From: Enterobacteriaceae bacterium B14
Lineage (GTDB): Bacteria > Pseudomonadota > Gammaproteobacteria > Enterobacterales > Enterobacteriaceae
NCBI GenBank assembly: GCA_000307305.1
Contig: DF158884.1
Location: forward strand, 17,520-81,519
Reading direction: 5' to 3'
Length of the DNA stretch: 64,000 nt
The notes beneath the pieces were generated by a model. It was not told the DNA's origin. It saw nothing but the letters and a program-made list of their open reading frames with translations, and searched no databases. The position numbers and the translations under genes were made by a program. This document shows, piece after piece, positions 1-10,836 of the stretch; position 1 is the stretch's first letter; the number at the start of each line of letters is the position of its first letter.

Positions 1-2119
1 TACGCTGCTGTGTAATATCCGTATGTTTCGTCATCGCCGGACGTGCACGTTGAGAAGATCGGCGCGCCTCGCGCTGCTCTTCAAGCGTTGGTGAAGGCAC
101 CAAACACTCGCGGCGACCACCAATGAGATGTTTTAACCCCATCTCTTCCAATGCCGTTCTGATCATCGGCCAGTTTGCCGGATCATGGTAGCGCAACAGA
201 GCTTTATGCAAGCGACGCTGGCGATCCCCCTTCGGTACCACTACCTCTTCGCTCTTATAATCAACCTTCGAGAGCGGGTTCTTTCCGGTGTAGTACATCG
301 TGGTGGAGTTCGCCAAAGGTGACGGATAGAAGTTCTGCACTTGATCGAGACGGAAGCGATTCTTTTTCAGCCACAGCGCCAAGTTCACCATATCCTCATC
401 TTTCGTTCCTGGGTGAGCAGAGATGAAGTAAGGGATCAAATATTGCTCTTTGCCCGCCTGCTTAGAGTAGGTATCGAACAGCTCTTTAAAGCGCTGATAG
501 CTGCCCATACCCGGTTTCATCATCTTAGAGAGTGGCCCCTCTTCCGTATGCTCCGGTGCAATTTTCAGATAACCACCGACATGGTGGGTCGCCAACTCTT
601 TAATATAGCGAGGATCTTCTACTGCCAGATCGTAACGCACACCAGAAGCAATCAGGATCTTCTTCACGCCATCAAGGTCGCGCGCCCGACGGTACAGCTT
701 GATCGTCGGTTCATGGTTGGTATCCATATGCGGGCAGATATCAGGATAAACACAAGAGGCGCGGCGACAGGTCTGCTCTGCACGCGGTGATTGGCAACGC
801 AGCATATACATGTTGGCAGTCGGGCCGCCTAAGTCAGAAATAATGCCGGTAAACCCTGGGACTTTGTCGCGGATCTCTTCGATCTCACGAATAATCGAAT
901 CTTCCGAACGGCTCTGGATAATACGCCCTTCATGCTCAGTGATAGAGCAGAACGAACAGCCGCCATAGCAGCCACGCATGATATTGACTGAAAAACGGAT
1001 CATGTCATACGCAGGAATACGGGATTTTCCATAGGAAGGATGCGGGATACGCTGGTATGGCAGGGCAAAAACACTGTCCATCTCTTCCGTAGAAAGCGGG
1101 ATAGCCGGTGGGTTGATCCAGACATAGCGATCACCATGTTTCTGCATCAGCGCTCTTGCGCAGCCGGGGTTAGTTTCATGATGCAAAATACGTGACGTAT
1201 GCGCGTACATCACCTTATCCCCTTTCACTTTGTCGTAGGAAGGCAGCAAAATGTAGCTCTTTTCCCACGGTTTCAGGCGCGGCGGCTGCACGGTAATCGG
1301 CTTGACCTCCGGCTCTGCTGGCATCGTTTCCCCTTCGGCACACGGCAAATCTTCGCCATAGGGATTAAGAATAGGTTCGATACGGCCTGGCTTATCAATA
1401 CGGGTTGAATCCACCCCAGACCAACCCGGCAACGCTTCTTTGCGCATAATGGCGGTGTTGCGCACATCAAGAATGGTGTTAATCGGTTCGCCAGCGGCGA
1501 GACGGTGTGCAATTTCAACCATTGGGCGTTCACCGTTACCGTATACCAGCATATCTGCCTTAGAATCCACCAGTACGGAGCGGCGAACGGTATCTGACCA
1601 GTAGTCATAGTGGGCGATGCGGCGCAGGCTCGCCTCAATGCCGCCGAGGATAACAGGGACATCGCTGTAGGCTTCTTTGCAACGCTGGCTATATACCAAC
1701 GTGGCACGATCTGGCCGCTTACCGCTCTCATTGTCTGGAGTATAAGCGTCATCGTGGCGCAATTTACGGTCAGCGGTATAACGGTTGATCATCGAATCCA
1801 TATTACCTGCCGTTACCCCATAAAACAGGTTCGGCTTACCCAAGCGCATGAAGTCATTTTTATTGGTCCAGTCCGGCTGGGCGACAATCCCTACTCGAAA
1901 CCCTTGCGCTTCCAACATGCGCCCAACAATCGCCATCCCAAAGCTCGGGTGATCGACATAGGCATCCCCCGTAATCAGGATAATATCGCAGCTATCCCAG
2001 CCTAATGTGTCCATCTCCTCGCGTGACATCGGCAAAAAAGGCGCAGTGCCATAGCACTCAGCCCAATAGGGCTTATAGGAGAAAAGATCGCGTTCCGGCT
2101 GAATCAGACTGGTACTCAT
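1..2119 (-). CDS. ygiQ: YgiQ radical SAM protein (3' end outside window)
   Basis: Minus-strand reading frame with its ATG at 2119-2117, open to the window edge, so about 706 residues are visible and the C-terminus is missing. It begins [19 protein letters not shown] and carries the radical SAM cluster motif CYGGCSFC (CxxxCxxC) in the middle, followed by [12 protein letters not shown], as in the YgiQ (UPF0313) family. Radical SAM enzymes use a [4Fe-4S] cluster and S-adenosylmethionine; the substrate of YgiQ is not established. The family is roughly 720-770 residues, so only the tail is lost. It sits 200 bp downstream of sgbU on the same strand and is probably a separate unit. The identification rests on motif and overall sequence memory and is firm. 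Confidence 0.93.
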   Translation of the reverse strand, partial: MSTSLIQPERDLFSYKPYWAECYGTAPFLPMSREEMDTLGWDSCDIILITGDAYVDHPSFGMAIVGRMLEAQGFRVGIVAQPDWTNKNDFMRLGKPNLFYGVTAGNMDSMINRYTADRKLRHDDAYTPDNESGKRPDRATLVYSQRCKEAYSDVPVILGGIEASLRRIAHYDYWSDTVRRSVLVDSKADMLVYGNGERPMVEIAHRLAAGEPINTILDVRNTAIMRKEALPGWSGVDSTRIDKPGRIEPILNPYGEDLPCAEGETMPAEPEVKPITVQPPRLKPWEKSYILLPSYDKVKGDKVMYAHTSRILHHETNPGCARALMQKHGDRYVWINPPAIPLSTEEMDSVFALPYQRIPHPSYGKSRIPAYDMIRFSVNIMRGCYGGCSFCSITEHEGRIIQSRSEDSIIREIEEIRDKVPGFTGIISDLGGPTANMYMLRCQSPRAEQTCRRASCVYPDICPHMDTNHEPTIKLYRRARDLDGVKKILIASGVRYDLAVEDPRYIKELATHHVGGYLKIAPEHTEEGPLSKMMKPGMGSYQRFKELFDTYSKQAGKEQYLIPYFISAHPGTKDEDMVNLALWLKKNRFRLDQVQNFYPSPLANSTTMYYTGKNPLSKVDYKSEEVVVPKGDRQRRLHKALLRYHDPANWPMIRTALEEMGLKHLIGGRRECLVPSPTLEEQREARRSSQRARPAMTKHTDITQQR

Positions 2120-2320
2120 GACATTACTCGTTAACAGGTAAATTGGGCGCAAAATACGCAGGGGGTGGGATTATACGGATTTACCGCGCCATCAGCACGG
2201 AGAAAAAAGAGGCAGGAGATGAAAAAACGACAATCCCTATCAACCGAATAAGGGAGACAACAAGCCAGAGGATCCTCTCCGGCCCGTAGCCTAATGATAT
2301 ACCAGCGATTAATTCATAGC

Positions 2321-3181
2321 CTAAGCAACAAAGCCCCCTTCCAACATTCGTGCTTCTATCCACTGGCGTGCTTTGATAATTTCTAATACTGGCTCGTTCG
2401 CTTTCTCTGTCCACATTTCAATCAGAAACGCACCACGATAGTTAAGCGCTTCCAACGTTTTGAATACATTCACGAAATCAACACAGCCTTCACCAAAAGG
2501 CACATCGCGGAACTGCCCCTGTGAGGTTTCCGTCACAGGATAGGTATCTTTTAGGTGGATGGCAGCAATGCGATCAATCCCCAGCTTTAACTCTCCAGTC
2601 ACGTCATTCCCCCACGCGCTGAGGTTGCCCACATCGGGATACACCGTAAACCACGGTGATTCAATCAACGATTCCCAAGCCTTCCACTTCGTTATGGAAT
2701 TCATGAACGAAGTATCCATAATTTCAACCGCCAACATCACTTGTGCCGCTGCTGCCTGCTCAACCGCCCATTGCAGCCCTTCAGTGAAATAACGTTGGGT
2801 CACTTCATCATGCTCTTCATAGTAAACGTCGTAACCGGCAAGCTGTATGGTGCGGATCCCCAAATCGCGGGCCAGTTGAATAGCCTGAGACATGATTTCG
2901 CGGGCGCGTTCACGCACCACAGGATCTTTGCTGCCGAAAGGGAAACGACGATGAGCAGATAAGCACATAGAGGGGATCGCAATACCGTTTTCGATCATAG
3001 AGGTAGCCAACTCAATACGCTGTGCCTTGCTCCACGTTAAACGGGACAAACGTTCGTCGGTTTCATCCAGCGACATCTCCACAAAATCAAACCCACAGCT
3101 CTTCGCTAATGCCAATCTCTCTGGCCAGCTTAAGGTTTTCGGCAGTGCTTTTTCATAGATACCTAGAGGATGTTTTCTCAC
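2321..3181 (-). CDS. sgbU: L-xylulose-5-phosphate 3-epimerase (SgbU/UlaE family)
   Basis: A 286-residue TIM-barrel sugar-phosphate 3-epimerase. Known role of the family: L-xylulose 5-phosphate to L-ribulose 5-phosphate in L-ascorbate/2,3-diketogulonate breakdown. Recognisable blocks are MRKHPLGIYEKALPKTLSW at the start, SMCLSAHRRFPFGS near residue 70, AVEIMDTSFMNSI near 155 and YPDVGNLSAWGN near 185, whose Glu, Asp and His residues fit the metal-binding acidic/His set of the family. The start is a GTG at 3181-3179 that shares its G with the TAG stop of sgbH (TAGTG), indicating translational coupling. It is the last gene of the yia-type operon. Length matches E. coli SgbU. Confidence 0.93.
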   Translation of the reverse strand: MRKHPLGIYEKALPKTLSWPERLALAKSCGFDFVEMSLDETDERLSRLTWSKAQRIELATSMIENGIAIPSMCLSAHRRFPFGSKDPVVRERAREIMSQAIQLARDLGIRTIQLAGYDVYYEEHDEVTQRYFTEGLQWAVEQAAAAQVMLAVEIMDTSFMNSITKWKAWESLIESPWFTVYPDVGNLSAWGNDVTGELKLGIDRIAAIHLKDTYPVTETSQGQFRDVPFGEGCVDFVNVFKTLEALNYRGAFLIEMWTEKANEPVLEIIKARQWIEARMLEGGFVA

Positions 3182-3837
3182 TATTTATTCCCCCAAATAG
3201 CACTGATCTGCTGGTGGAAGGCTTCCGCGATACGAGCAGGTTCAGCAGCATCAGAGAGTGCACGCCCAGCAATAAACGCATGGACGGGTATATCTTTGAA
3301 GAGATGTAAATCAGCAGGAGTAATACCGCCAGTAACAGACAGTGCTATTCCCAACTCTGCCAATGCTGCCATATTATTGAGGTCTTCTTTGCTCCAACTC
3401 TGCCCGCTGGCCTGCGCATCACGGCCTCGATGATAGATAGCCTGTTTTACACCAATATCGCGCCATGCTCTGGCATCCTCTAACGTCCAGCGACCAAACA
3501 ACTCAATTTGCACTTCACCTTGGTATTTCTGTGCGACGCTATGCGCCTTAGCAACCGTTGCGATAGGTGCAGCGCAGATCACCGTCATCCAGTTTGCCCC
3601 TGCACCAAAAGCTTGTTCTGCCAGCGTCTCTCCGGCATCTGCCACCTTCAAATCGGCAACCAATGTATGATTTGGGCACACCTTGCGCAGTGTGCGCACT
3701 GCGTTTAGCCCCTCAGAAATACAGAGGATCGTCCCTGCCTCGATAATATCGACGCTCTCTTTTAGCGCCTCAACACTCAACAGTGCCGCATTTAACTCTG
3801 TGTGATCCAGTGCCAATTGAAGCAAAGGTCTGCTCAT
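3181..3837 (-). CDS. sgbH: 3-keto-L-gulonate-6-phosphate decarboxylase
   Basis: A 218-residue orotidine-phosphate-decarboxylase-superfamily barrel (KGPDC). The family converts 3-keto-L-gulonate 6-phosphate to L-xylulose 5-phosphate and CO2. Visible signatures: the N-terminal LQLALDHTELNAAL with the substrate-binding Asp, DLKVADAGE near residue 63 holding the Asp-Lys-x-x-Asp catalytic cluster, and SVTGGITPADL plus AFIAGRAL near the C-terminus for phosphate binding. The ATG at 3837 is preceded by a good GAGGTGA ribosome site. It lies 14 bp after lyxK and overlaps sgbU by one base. Length is normal for SgbH/UlaD. Confidence 0.94.
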   Translation of the reverse strand: MSRPLLQLALDHTELNAALLSVEALKESVDIIEAGTILCISEGLNAVRTLRKVCPNHTLVADLKVADAGETLAEQAFGAGANWMTVICAAPIATVAKAHSVAQKYQGEVQIELFGRWTLEDARAWRDIGVKQAIYHRGRDAQASGQSWSKEDLNNMAALAELGIALSVTGGITPADLHLFKDIPVHAFIAGRALSDAAEPARIAEAFHQQISAIWGNK

Positions 3838-3851
3838 AATAAATCACCTCT

Positions 3852-5354
3852 TTAAAGTGCATCGGTGGAAAGCGCTGCGCAGCGGTCTTGAAAACCGCTG
3901 AGGGCTTCCACCAGAAATTGATACTTTTGGAACTTACTTTGATAAGCAGCCTGAGCTTGTCGGTCTGGCTGAATAACGACCGTACTGGGCTGAAGATGAA
4001 TTTGTGCCTCGGCAAAGCTATCGTAGATCCCGCCCCCCACCAGCGCAGCGAGTGCTGCACCTAAGCACCCCGTCTCTTCCACTGGTGAAAGCTCAACGGG
4101 TAGCCCGCTGATATCCGCTAACATCTGCATCCACACCTTTGATTGCGTCGGCCCACCAGTGACTTTTAGTGAAGTAACATGAGAGAAACGTTCTCGCATA
4201 CGGTTCAAATGCACCATGTGGCTAAACACGACCCCTTCATAGACAGCCTGTAGTAAATGGGCTTTTTGGTGGAGTGATTGCAGTCCATAAAACCCTGCCG
4301 TCATCCCCAACCCTGCATTGCTGCCATATAAAAAAGGAATAAACAGCACATCGCTGCCCGCTTTGGGTAGGCTCTCGATAGCATCATTAATCTCTTCGTA
4401 GCTAATATCGCCCCACTGTTTAGTCACCCACTCTAAATTGGCAGAAGAGGTTGGGCTGGCTTCATGCACAAGGTATTGGCCTGCATCGGCATAGCGGCCG
4501 TAGACGTAAGGGTGTTTCTCATTATCCAAAAGCTGACTTGCCAAACCGCTCGTCACGGCCCACGTCCCCATCACGGCATTTAGCGTATTTTCATCTTGGA
4601 TCCCCGCGCACAGCGCAGTAGAAACCACATCAAACAACCCACCCACAACGGGTGTTCCTGCGGCTAATCCAGTCAGTTTCGCTACCTGTTCAGTCACTGA
4701 ACCACATACATCGGCCGAGCCAACAATAGGTGGTAACGCATCCATAACTTCTTCAATACCGAGACGCGCAGCCAATGCCGATTCATATTTTCCGGTAGCC
4801 ATGCAATAGAGGTTGGATTCAGAAATATTGGTCTCTTCACAGCCACGCTGCCCTGTCAGGCAAAAACGCAGATAATCGTGAGCCATCATCACAGAGCCTA
4901 TCTGCTGATAACGCTCTGGTTCATGCTGCTTCACCCAGCGCAGTAGCGATACAGGGTGCCCTGTCCAGAGGGTTTGGCGCGTATAGGGATAAAGCCATTC
5001 GGGCAACTTATCCCGCTGCCACGCCAGAACGATATCCATCGCCCGCCGATCGGATGAGAGGATCGCGCGGCCAAGGGGTTGATTCTGTTTATCCAGCAAA
5101 AATAAGCCCTTACCCTGAGCAGAAATGCCGATCCCCTTAACCTGCTCGCCGCGTACTGAATGCTGCTGTAACACGCTAGCTATTGTTTCAACACAGGCCG
5201 ACCAGAGCTGATCCATATCCCTTTCTGCCCAGCCGGGGCACACACTGATGACAGGCAGAGGCTGGCGGCTGATACCGTATTCCCGTCCTTTGCTGTCATA
5301 CAATCCCGCTTTTAGAAAGGTGCCGCCACAGTCGATACCGAGCCAATATTCCAT
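3852..5354 (-). CDS. lyxK: L-xylulose/3-keto-L-gulonate kinase (FGGY family)
   Basis: A 500-residue FGGY carbohydrate kinase. It starts MEYWLGIDCGGTFLKAGLYD, the N-terminal actin-fold phosphate loop, and has GISAQGKGLFLLD near residue 100, GGLFDVVSTAL near 255 with the likely catalytic Asp, and KVTGGPTQSKVWMQMLADI near 400, the C-terminal ADP-binding segment. LyxK/YiaP enzymes phosphorylate L-xylulose, and in this pathway 3-keto-L-gulonate, supplying the SgbH substrate. It follows the MFS gene by 108 bp and precedes sgbH by 14 bp. Length equals that of the E. coli enzyme within two residues. Family and context make the call secure; the substrate preference is inferred. Confidence 0.93.
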   Translation of the reverse strand: MEYWLGIDCGGTFLKAGLYDSKGREYGISRQPLPVISVCPGWAERDMDQLWSACVETIASVLQQHSVRGEQVKGIGISAQGKGLFLLDKQNQPLGRAILSSDRRAMDIVLAWQRDKLPEWLYPYTRQTLWTGHPVSLLRWVKQHEPERYQQIGSVMMAHDYLRFCLTGQRGCEETNISESNLYCMATGKYESALAARLGIEEVMDALPPIVGSADVCGSVTEQVAKLTGLAAGTPVVGGLFDVVSTALCAGIQDENTLNAVMGTWAVTSGLASQLLDNEKHPYVYGRYADAGQYLVHEASPTSSANLEWVTKQWGDISYEEINDAIESLPKAGSDVLFIPFLYGSNAGLGMTAGFYGLQSLHQKAHLLQAVYEGVVFSHMVHLNRMRERFSHVTSLKVTGGPTQSKVWMQMLADISGLPVELSPVEETGCLGAALAALVGGGIYDSFAEAQIHLQPSTVVIQPDRQAQAAYQSKFQKYQFLVEALSGFQDRCAALSTDAL

Positions 5355-5462
5355 GCTGATTACCTTTTATATGCCGTTTAGTGCAGTGTTGTTTACGTGC
5401 TGTACATCTACATCTTATCTACCCCCGCCATGCTTGGCGCATGACGGAGATATCCAATCTAT

Positions 5463-6803
5463 TCACGCTGCGCTTTGCTTCTTATCTAATGGCGCTAAGG
5501 GTTCCAATGGCTGATCAACGCCCTTTGTTACTTGATCGCACTTACTCGGCAACATCAGTGCCAGCACCGCAGCTATAGCCAGAGACACCGCCAAGCTATA
5601 TACGCCAGCGTCTTTGCTGTAGTTCGTAATCAAAACACCCACGGCGTAAGGGCCGCAGAAACCACCGAGGTTGCCCAAAGCGTTAATTACACCTCGTGCA
5701 CCACCCGCCATCTCTGCACTAAATAACTTGGCTGGAATCGTCCAGAAGACACCGGCGGCAGATTGTAGAAACACACCGCAGCCCACCAACATGGCGTAGG
5801 AAAGCCAAATGTTCTCTTTAAACACCACAGACAGGAACATACACAGGGCAAACCCGATCAACGGCAAACAGACAAACAACTTACGTTTACCCGTGCGATC
5901 GGAGAGCGTAGAGAAGAGGAACATGCCAAACATCGCCCCCACGAAAGGCAGAATGGCTAACACCCCGACTTCCTTCATGCCTGTATGAGTGAGCTCTTTT
6001 AGAATGGTCGGCAACCACAGCGTGTAGCCGTAAATTCCCGTTTGATAGAAGAAATTCAACGTGATCAACTGCCACATAGTACGATTGGAGAGCACCGCTT
6101 TTAACGATGCATTGACCACTTCTTTACCCTCTATTGCCTGTTGCTCTATCTGTAATTCAGACAAGATCCAGTTTTTTTCACGCTCGGAGATCCAGCGCGC
6201 CTCCTGCGGTCTATCGCTGATGGTAAAGACCCATAGCAACAGCACAGCGAAAGAGAGCAGACCTTCAACAATGAATAACCAGCGCCAGTCGAGGGCTGAA
6301 ATCAACCAACCGGATAAAGGCGCGGTAATAATGCCCGCAATAGGTACGAACATAATGACAATGGCATTCGCCCGCCCACGCTCTTTGTCTGGAAACCAGT
6401 TGCTGACCATCGTCAGAACAACAGGAAGCATTCCCCCTTCGGCAACACCGAGTGAGAAACGTAAAAACAAAAGTTGGTAGTGATTCGTGACAAAACCCGT
6501 CAAAACAGAAATCACGGCCCAAGCAACCAGCGACCAGCCGATAAATTTCTTACCGCTGCCATGTACAGCAATTTTTCCGCCAGGTACTTGCAGAAAGAGG
6601 TAACCAATAAAAAAGATACCGCCAGCGAGCCCCGCCATAGAGGCGGTAATACCTAACTCCTCATCCATACCGCCGGGCATCGCAAAAGCAATATTCACCC
6701 GGTCCATATAAGAAATAATACAAGTAATAAGAATAGGTGGAATTATCCTCAACCAACGTTGCTGAGGGATACTATTATTTTGTAGGGTAGAGTTATTATT
6801 CAT
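5463..6803 (-). CDS. yiaX2: MFS sugar-acid transporter of the ascorbate operon (YiaX2-like)
   Basis: A 446-residue major facilitator of the anion:cation symporter type (relatives GarP, GudP, ExuT). Twelve hydrophobic segments can be traced. The first contains YMDRVNIAFAMPGG and loop 2-3 contains KKFIGWS; RGRANAIVIMFVPIAG follows around residue 145. Inferred job: uptake of 2,3-diketo-L-gulonate or a related sugar acid across the inner membrane by proton symport. In Klebsiella the corresponding operon carries such a gene (yiaX2) where E. coli has the TRAP importer yiaMNO, and no TRAP genes are present here. The gene is separated from the upstream DUF4862 gene by 274 bp containing two hairpins. 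The symbol is assigned by position and family. Confidence 0.8.
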   Translation of the reverse strand: MNNNSTLQNNSIPQQRWLRIIPPILITCIISYMDRVNIAFAMPGGMDEELGITASMAGLAGGIFFIGYLFLQVPGGKIAVHGSGKKFIGWSLVAWAVISVLTGFVTNHYQLLFLRFSLGVAEGGMLPVVLTMVSNWFPDKERGRANAIVIMFVPIAGIITAPLSGWLISALDWRWLFIVEGLLSFAVLLLWVFTISDRPQEARWISEREKNWILSELQIEQQAIEGKEVVNASLKAVLSNRTMWQLITLNFFYQTGIYGYTLWLPTILKELTHTGMKEVGVLAILPFVGAMFGMFLFSTLSDRTGKRKLFVCLPLIGFALCMFLSVVFKENIWLSYAMLVGCGVFLQSAAGVFWTIPAKLFSAEMAGGARGVINALGNLGGFCGPYAVGVLITNYSKDAGVYSLAVSLAIAAVLALMLPSKCDQVTKGVDQPLEPLAPLDKKQSAA

Positions 6804-7077
6804 TTATTTCACGCCTTAATGATTATTATTAATATGCCACGCCAATTTGGCGTGCACAGACGCTTCTCTCTAAATAAAGAGAGCTTCCATTTTAAGTGAA
6901 TAAACCAATTAACAATATTTACCGAAATTTAAATTAACCATGCTCTGATTGGCATTTACACTGCAATTTAAACGGTTAAACATCTATTTTAGTGGCGACA
7001 GTCATTTATCGTTATTTCAATTTAATAAATTCACCACCTATTATTTTAGTGATTATTAAACTATTTATTTAGTATGC
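6804..7077. other. Intercistronic gap with two hairpins inside the yia operon
   Basis: No gene is seen in this 274-bp gap. A 17-bp perfect palindrome, CACGCCAATTTGGCGTG, lies at 6838-6854 and a second inverted repeat, CTCTCT/AGAGAG, at 6866-6871 and 6878-6883. The rest is AT-rich. They sit just upstream of the MFS start, so they may protect mRNA ends or attenuate expression between the upstream enzyme genes and the transporter. The function is inferred. Confidence 0.5.
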
Positions 7078-8058
7078 CTATTTGCTATTTCCACTTGCTA
7101 ATAGCAAAGCCTGAATACCATCGTCAATAATGGATATTCGGTGGGTGACATCTGCCTGAGCATCAATTTCAAGTAATTTAATACCGGCAAAACTCAACGC
7201 ATTTAAAGGTGCTTGACGGAAAATATCTGCGGCGGCATCAACGGTCATTAACGACTCTTTACATGCAACTTTTGCCCCAGAGAACGGAGCAAAAGGCGCA
7301 TGAAGATCCTGCCACTCGCCATAAGCACCATCCGGTGTGGTGCCGGAGAACATCACAGCCTTTAACAATCCCGCTTGTTGCGCTTCTTTAACGTGAGCCA
7401 GAGGCAGGCTTGTTGTGTGATTTTCCAATACTGAGCGCGCCCAGTTAATACACAGGCCGACAGAAGCCTCGTGTTGCTGGTTAATCATTGTTAATGCATT
7501 AATTTCATTTTGTAACGGCAGGAAACCTTTGCGGGGTGCGATGCCCTCAAACGAATCACAGTGTTCAAGGATAAGCTCGCAGGGCCAATCCCAGCGGAGA
7601 ATCTCCTGCAAAGCGTCCTGAAAACAGGCCTCAGCGACAGCCACATTGCGTGTCCCCGCTAGAGGTGCCGCCTGCATCTCTAAGGCAATGACCTTTTGCC
7701 ATCCAAAACGATCGTTAGTGCGCTGAATGCGTTCGAATAGGTGCCGATAGTAGGCAAGGCAAGCGTCTCTTTGTACCTTATCTTCTGATGCTAGACCAAA
7801 CCCACTCTCAGTGCCGCGACGGCGCATAGTTTCCATCACCGCGGTCACCACGATATCCCACTCATCTGGCAGATGAGTAAACAGGAAATCATCACCGTAG
7901 GGATGCAAATTTTCGAGGCATGGCTGCTCGATACCGCGAATATGAGGGATATCGGCTAACCGACGTAAAAAGTCTACCTCCATCGCTTCATCACGTTGAT
8001 GAAACGAGGGTGCGCAAGGGTATGCGCCGACAATAAATCCCGTGTGTTTGTTCGACAT
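7078..8058 (-). CDS. yiaX1: DUF4862 protein of the ascorbate operon (YiaX1-like)
   Basis: A 326-residue soluble protein without signal peptide or membrane segments, resembling the DUF4862 family. Features seen: GAYPCAPS near the N-terminus, IRGIEQPCLENLHPYGDDF near residue 40, a VIALEMQAAP strand and LILEHCDSFEGI in the middle, and VACKESLMTVDAA later. Alternating strand/helix segments with conserved Glu/His suggest a TIM-barrel sugar isomerase/epimerase-like fold, but that is inference. It has a strong GGAGGT ribosome site before its ATG at 8058. In Klebsiella the gene after yiaL in the corresponding operon is called yiaX1; the biochemical activity is not known to me. Confidence 0.72.
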   Translation of the reverse strand: MSNKHTGFIVGAYPCAPSFHQRDEAMEVDFLRRLADIPHIRGIEQPCLENLHPYGDDFLFTHLPDEWDIVVTAVMETMRRRGTESGFGLASEDKVQRDACLAYYRHLFERIQRTNDRFGWQKVIALEMQAAPLAGTRNVAVAEACFQDALQEILRWDWPCELILEHCDSFEGIAPRKGFLPLQNEINALTMINQQHEASVGLCINWARSVLENHTTSLPLAHVKEAQQAGLLKAVMFSGTTPDGAYGEWQDLHAPFAPFSGAKVACKESLMTVDAAADIFRQAPLNALSFAGIKLLEIDAQADVTHRISIIDDGIQALLLASGNSK

Positions 8059-8075
8059 ATTGTTTGACCTCCGTG

Positions 8076-8095
8076 CATTTGCCCTGCGGCAAATG
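8076..8095 (-). other. Intercistronic hairpin between yiaL and the DUF4862 gene
   Basis: CATTTGCC and GGCAAATG form a perfect 8-bp stem around a CTGC tetraloop in the 84-bp spacer. No T-run follows, so an mRNA-stability or attenuation role is more likely than full termination. Confidence 0.5.
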
Positions 8096-8142
8096 GCTCT
8101 TGGTGTATATCCTTCAACTTAGAACGCCCCTTTCAGGGCCAC

Positions 8143-9620
<1,478 letters not shown>

Positions 9621-9987
9621 TTACTCTCTCCAAAATTTGGTTAGCGATGCATTTGCGCTTATATTTTAGACTTTAAATTTCATAATACGAAATGTGATTT
9701 CAAAAATCATACATGCCGCTTTATAACAAGTCAAAGCACCACATGTTTTAAAAGATTTTTAAAATCAATGAATTAACAAATTAATTTCAAGATCGTGATA
9801 TGGAACACACTTTAGACGAAGGAGGAAAGAGTAGAGATGACATCTGGCTTAAAAGAGAGATTATTTAATGTGTTAGAAGAATGCGTAGCGAGAAAATAAG
9901 GTAAAAGCGAACTCTTGCTTCGCCCTTCAGTTATCTTTGCGTTAACATCATTTCATTAACCAAACACCATAGAAATGATGGGAATAC
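9621..9987. promoter_or_regulatory. Divergent yiaK / yiaJ control region
   Basis: This AT-rich 367-bp region contains no convincing gene. It separates the divergent repressor gene from the operon and must hold both promoters. Two symmetric elements lie close to yiaK: ATTTC(N7)GAAAT at 9677-9693 and GATTT(N3)AAATC at 9696-9708. IclR-family regulators commonly bind short GAAAT/ATTTC dyads, so these are candidate YiaJ operators; this is inference from family behaviour. Confidence 0.55.
9677..9708. promoter_or_regulatory. Candidate YiaJ operator (two adjacent dyads)
   Basis: ATTTC at 9677-9681 pairs with GAAAT at 9689-9693, and GATTT at 9696-9700 pairs with AAATC at 9704-9708. They lie 57-88 bp upstream of the yiaK start, a plausible place for repression. 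Only symmetry and position support the call. Confidence 0.4.
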
Positions 9988-10788
9988 ATGAAAGAAATCG
10001 AATCGGCTAAAGAAAAGCCCATGGGCAGCCAGAGCCTGTTTCGCGGGCTTCAGTTAATAGAGCTTCTCAGTAATTATCCCAACGGCTGCCCACTCGCTCA
10101 TCTTGCTGAGTTAGCCAAAATGAATAAAAGCACCGTGCATCGTCTCTTACAGGGGCTACAAACCTGCGGCTATGTCACAACCGCTCCGGCTGCTGGAAGC
10201 TATCGTCTCACCACCAAATTTATTGCTATCGGGCATAAATCGCTATCGTCGCTGAATGTGCTGCATGTGGCTGCGCCACACCTTGAAACACTAAACCTTA
10301 TCACCGGAGAAACCGTTAATTTCTCTAGCAGGGAAGATGACCACGCCATTCTGATTTACAAACTTGAACCGACAACAGGCATGATGCGCACCCGAGCCTA
10401 TATTGGCCAGCATATGCCGCTTTACTGCTCGGCGATGGGTAAGATTTACATGGCATTTGGTCATCAGGAGTACATTAAGCAGTACTGGGAGAACCACCAG
10501 AACGATATCCAGCAGCTGACGCAGAACACCATCACCGATATTCAGCAGATGTATCAAGAGCTAGAGCAGATCCGCACGACGAATATGGCAATGGACAGAG
10601 AAGAGAATGAGCTAGGCGTTTCCTGCGTCGCCGTTCCAGTATTCGATATCTATCAGCGCGTCAGCAATGCCGTCTCTATTTCCCTGTCTACCGCCAAACT
10701 GAACCAGATCGGGCAAGAGTATTTGATCGAAAAAGTGAAAGAGACAGCAAAGGCAATTTCTTTGGAATTGGGGACACCTGCGGAGTAG
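9988..10788 (+). CDS. yiaJ: IclR-family transcriptional repressor of the yia operon
   Basis: A 266-residue regulator. An N-terminal winged helix-turn-helix is clear (GLQLIELLSNYPNG, then LAELAKMNKSTVHRLLQGL around residues 40-65). It is followed by the IclR effector domain with PHLETLNLITGETVNF, MPLYCSAMGKIYMAF and the tail motif ENELGVSCVAVPVFD. YiaJ represses the yiaK-S operon in E. coli; divergent placement next to yiaK supports the same role. The ATG at 9988 is kept, although a second ATG exists at codon 12 (MGSQSLFRGLQ). The protein is slightly shorter at the N-terminus than the E. coli form. Confidence 0.93.
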   Translation: MKEIESAKEKPMGSQSLFRGLQLIELLSNYPNGCPLAHLAELAKMNKSTVHRLLQGLQTCGYVTTAPAAGSYRLTTKFIAIGHKSLSSLNVLHVAAPHLETLNLITGETVNFSSREDDHAILIYKLEPTTGMMRTRAYIGQHMPLYCSAMGKIYMAFGHQEYIKQYWENHQNDIQQLTQNTITDIQQMYQELEQIRTTNMAMDREENELGVSCVAVPVFDIYQRVSNAVSISLSTAKLNQIGQEYLIEKVKETAKAISLELGTPAE

Positions 10789-10836
10789 TAGGGTTATTGC
10801 TTTAGAGTAAGGATTCAGAGCATAAGGAGATGCCAA

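Noticed and set aside
341..790. Plus-strand open frame of 149 codons
   Set aside because: Shadow of ygiQ on the opposite strand, whose radical SAM motif is clear.
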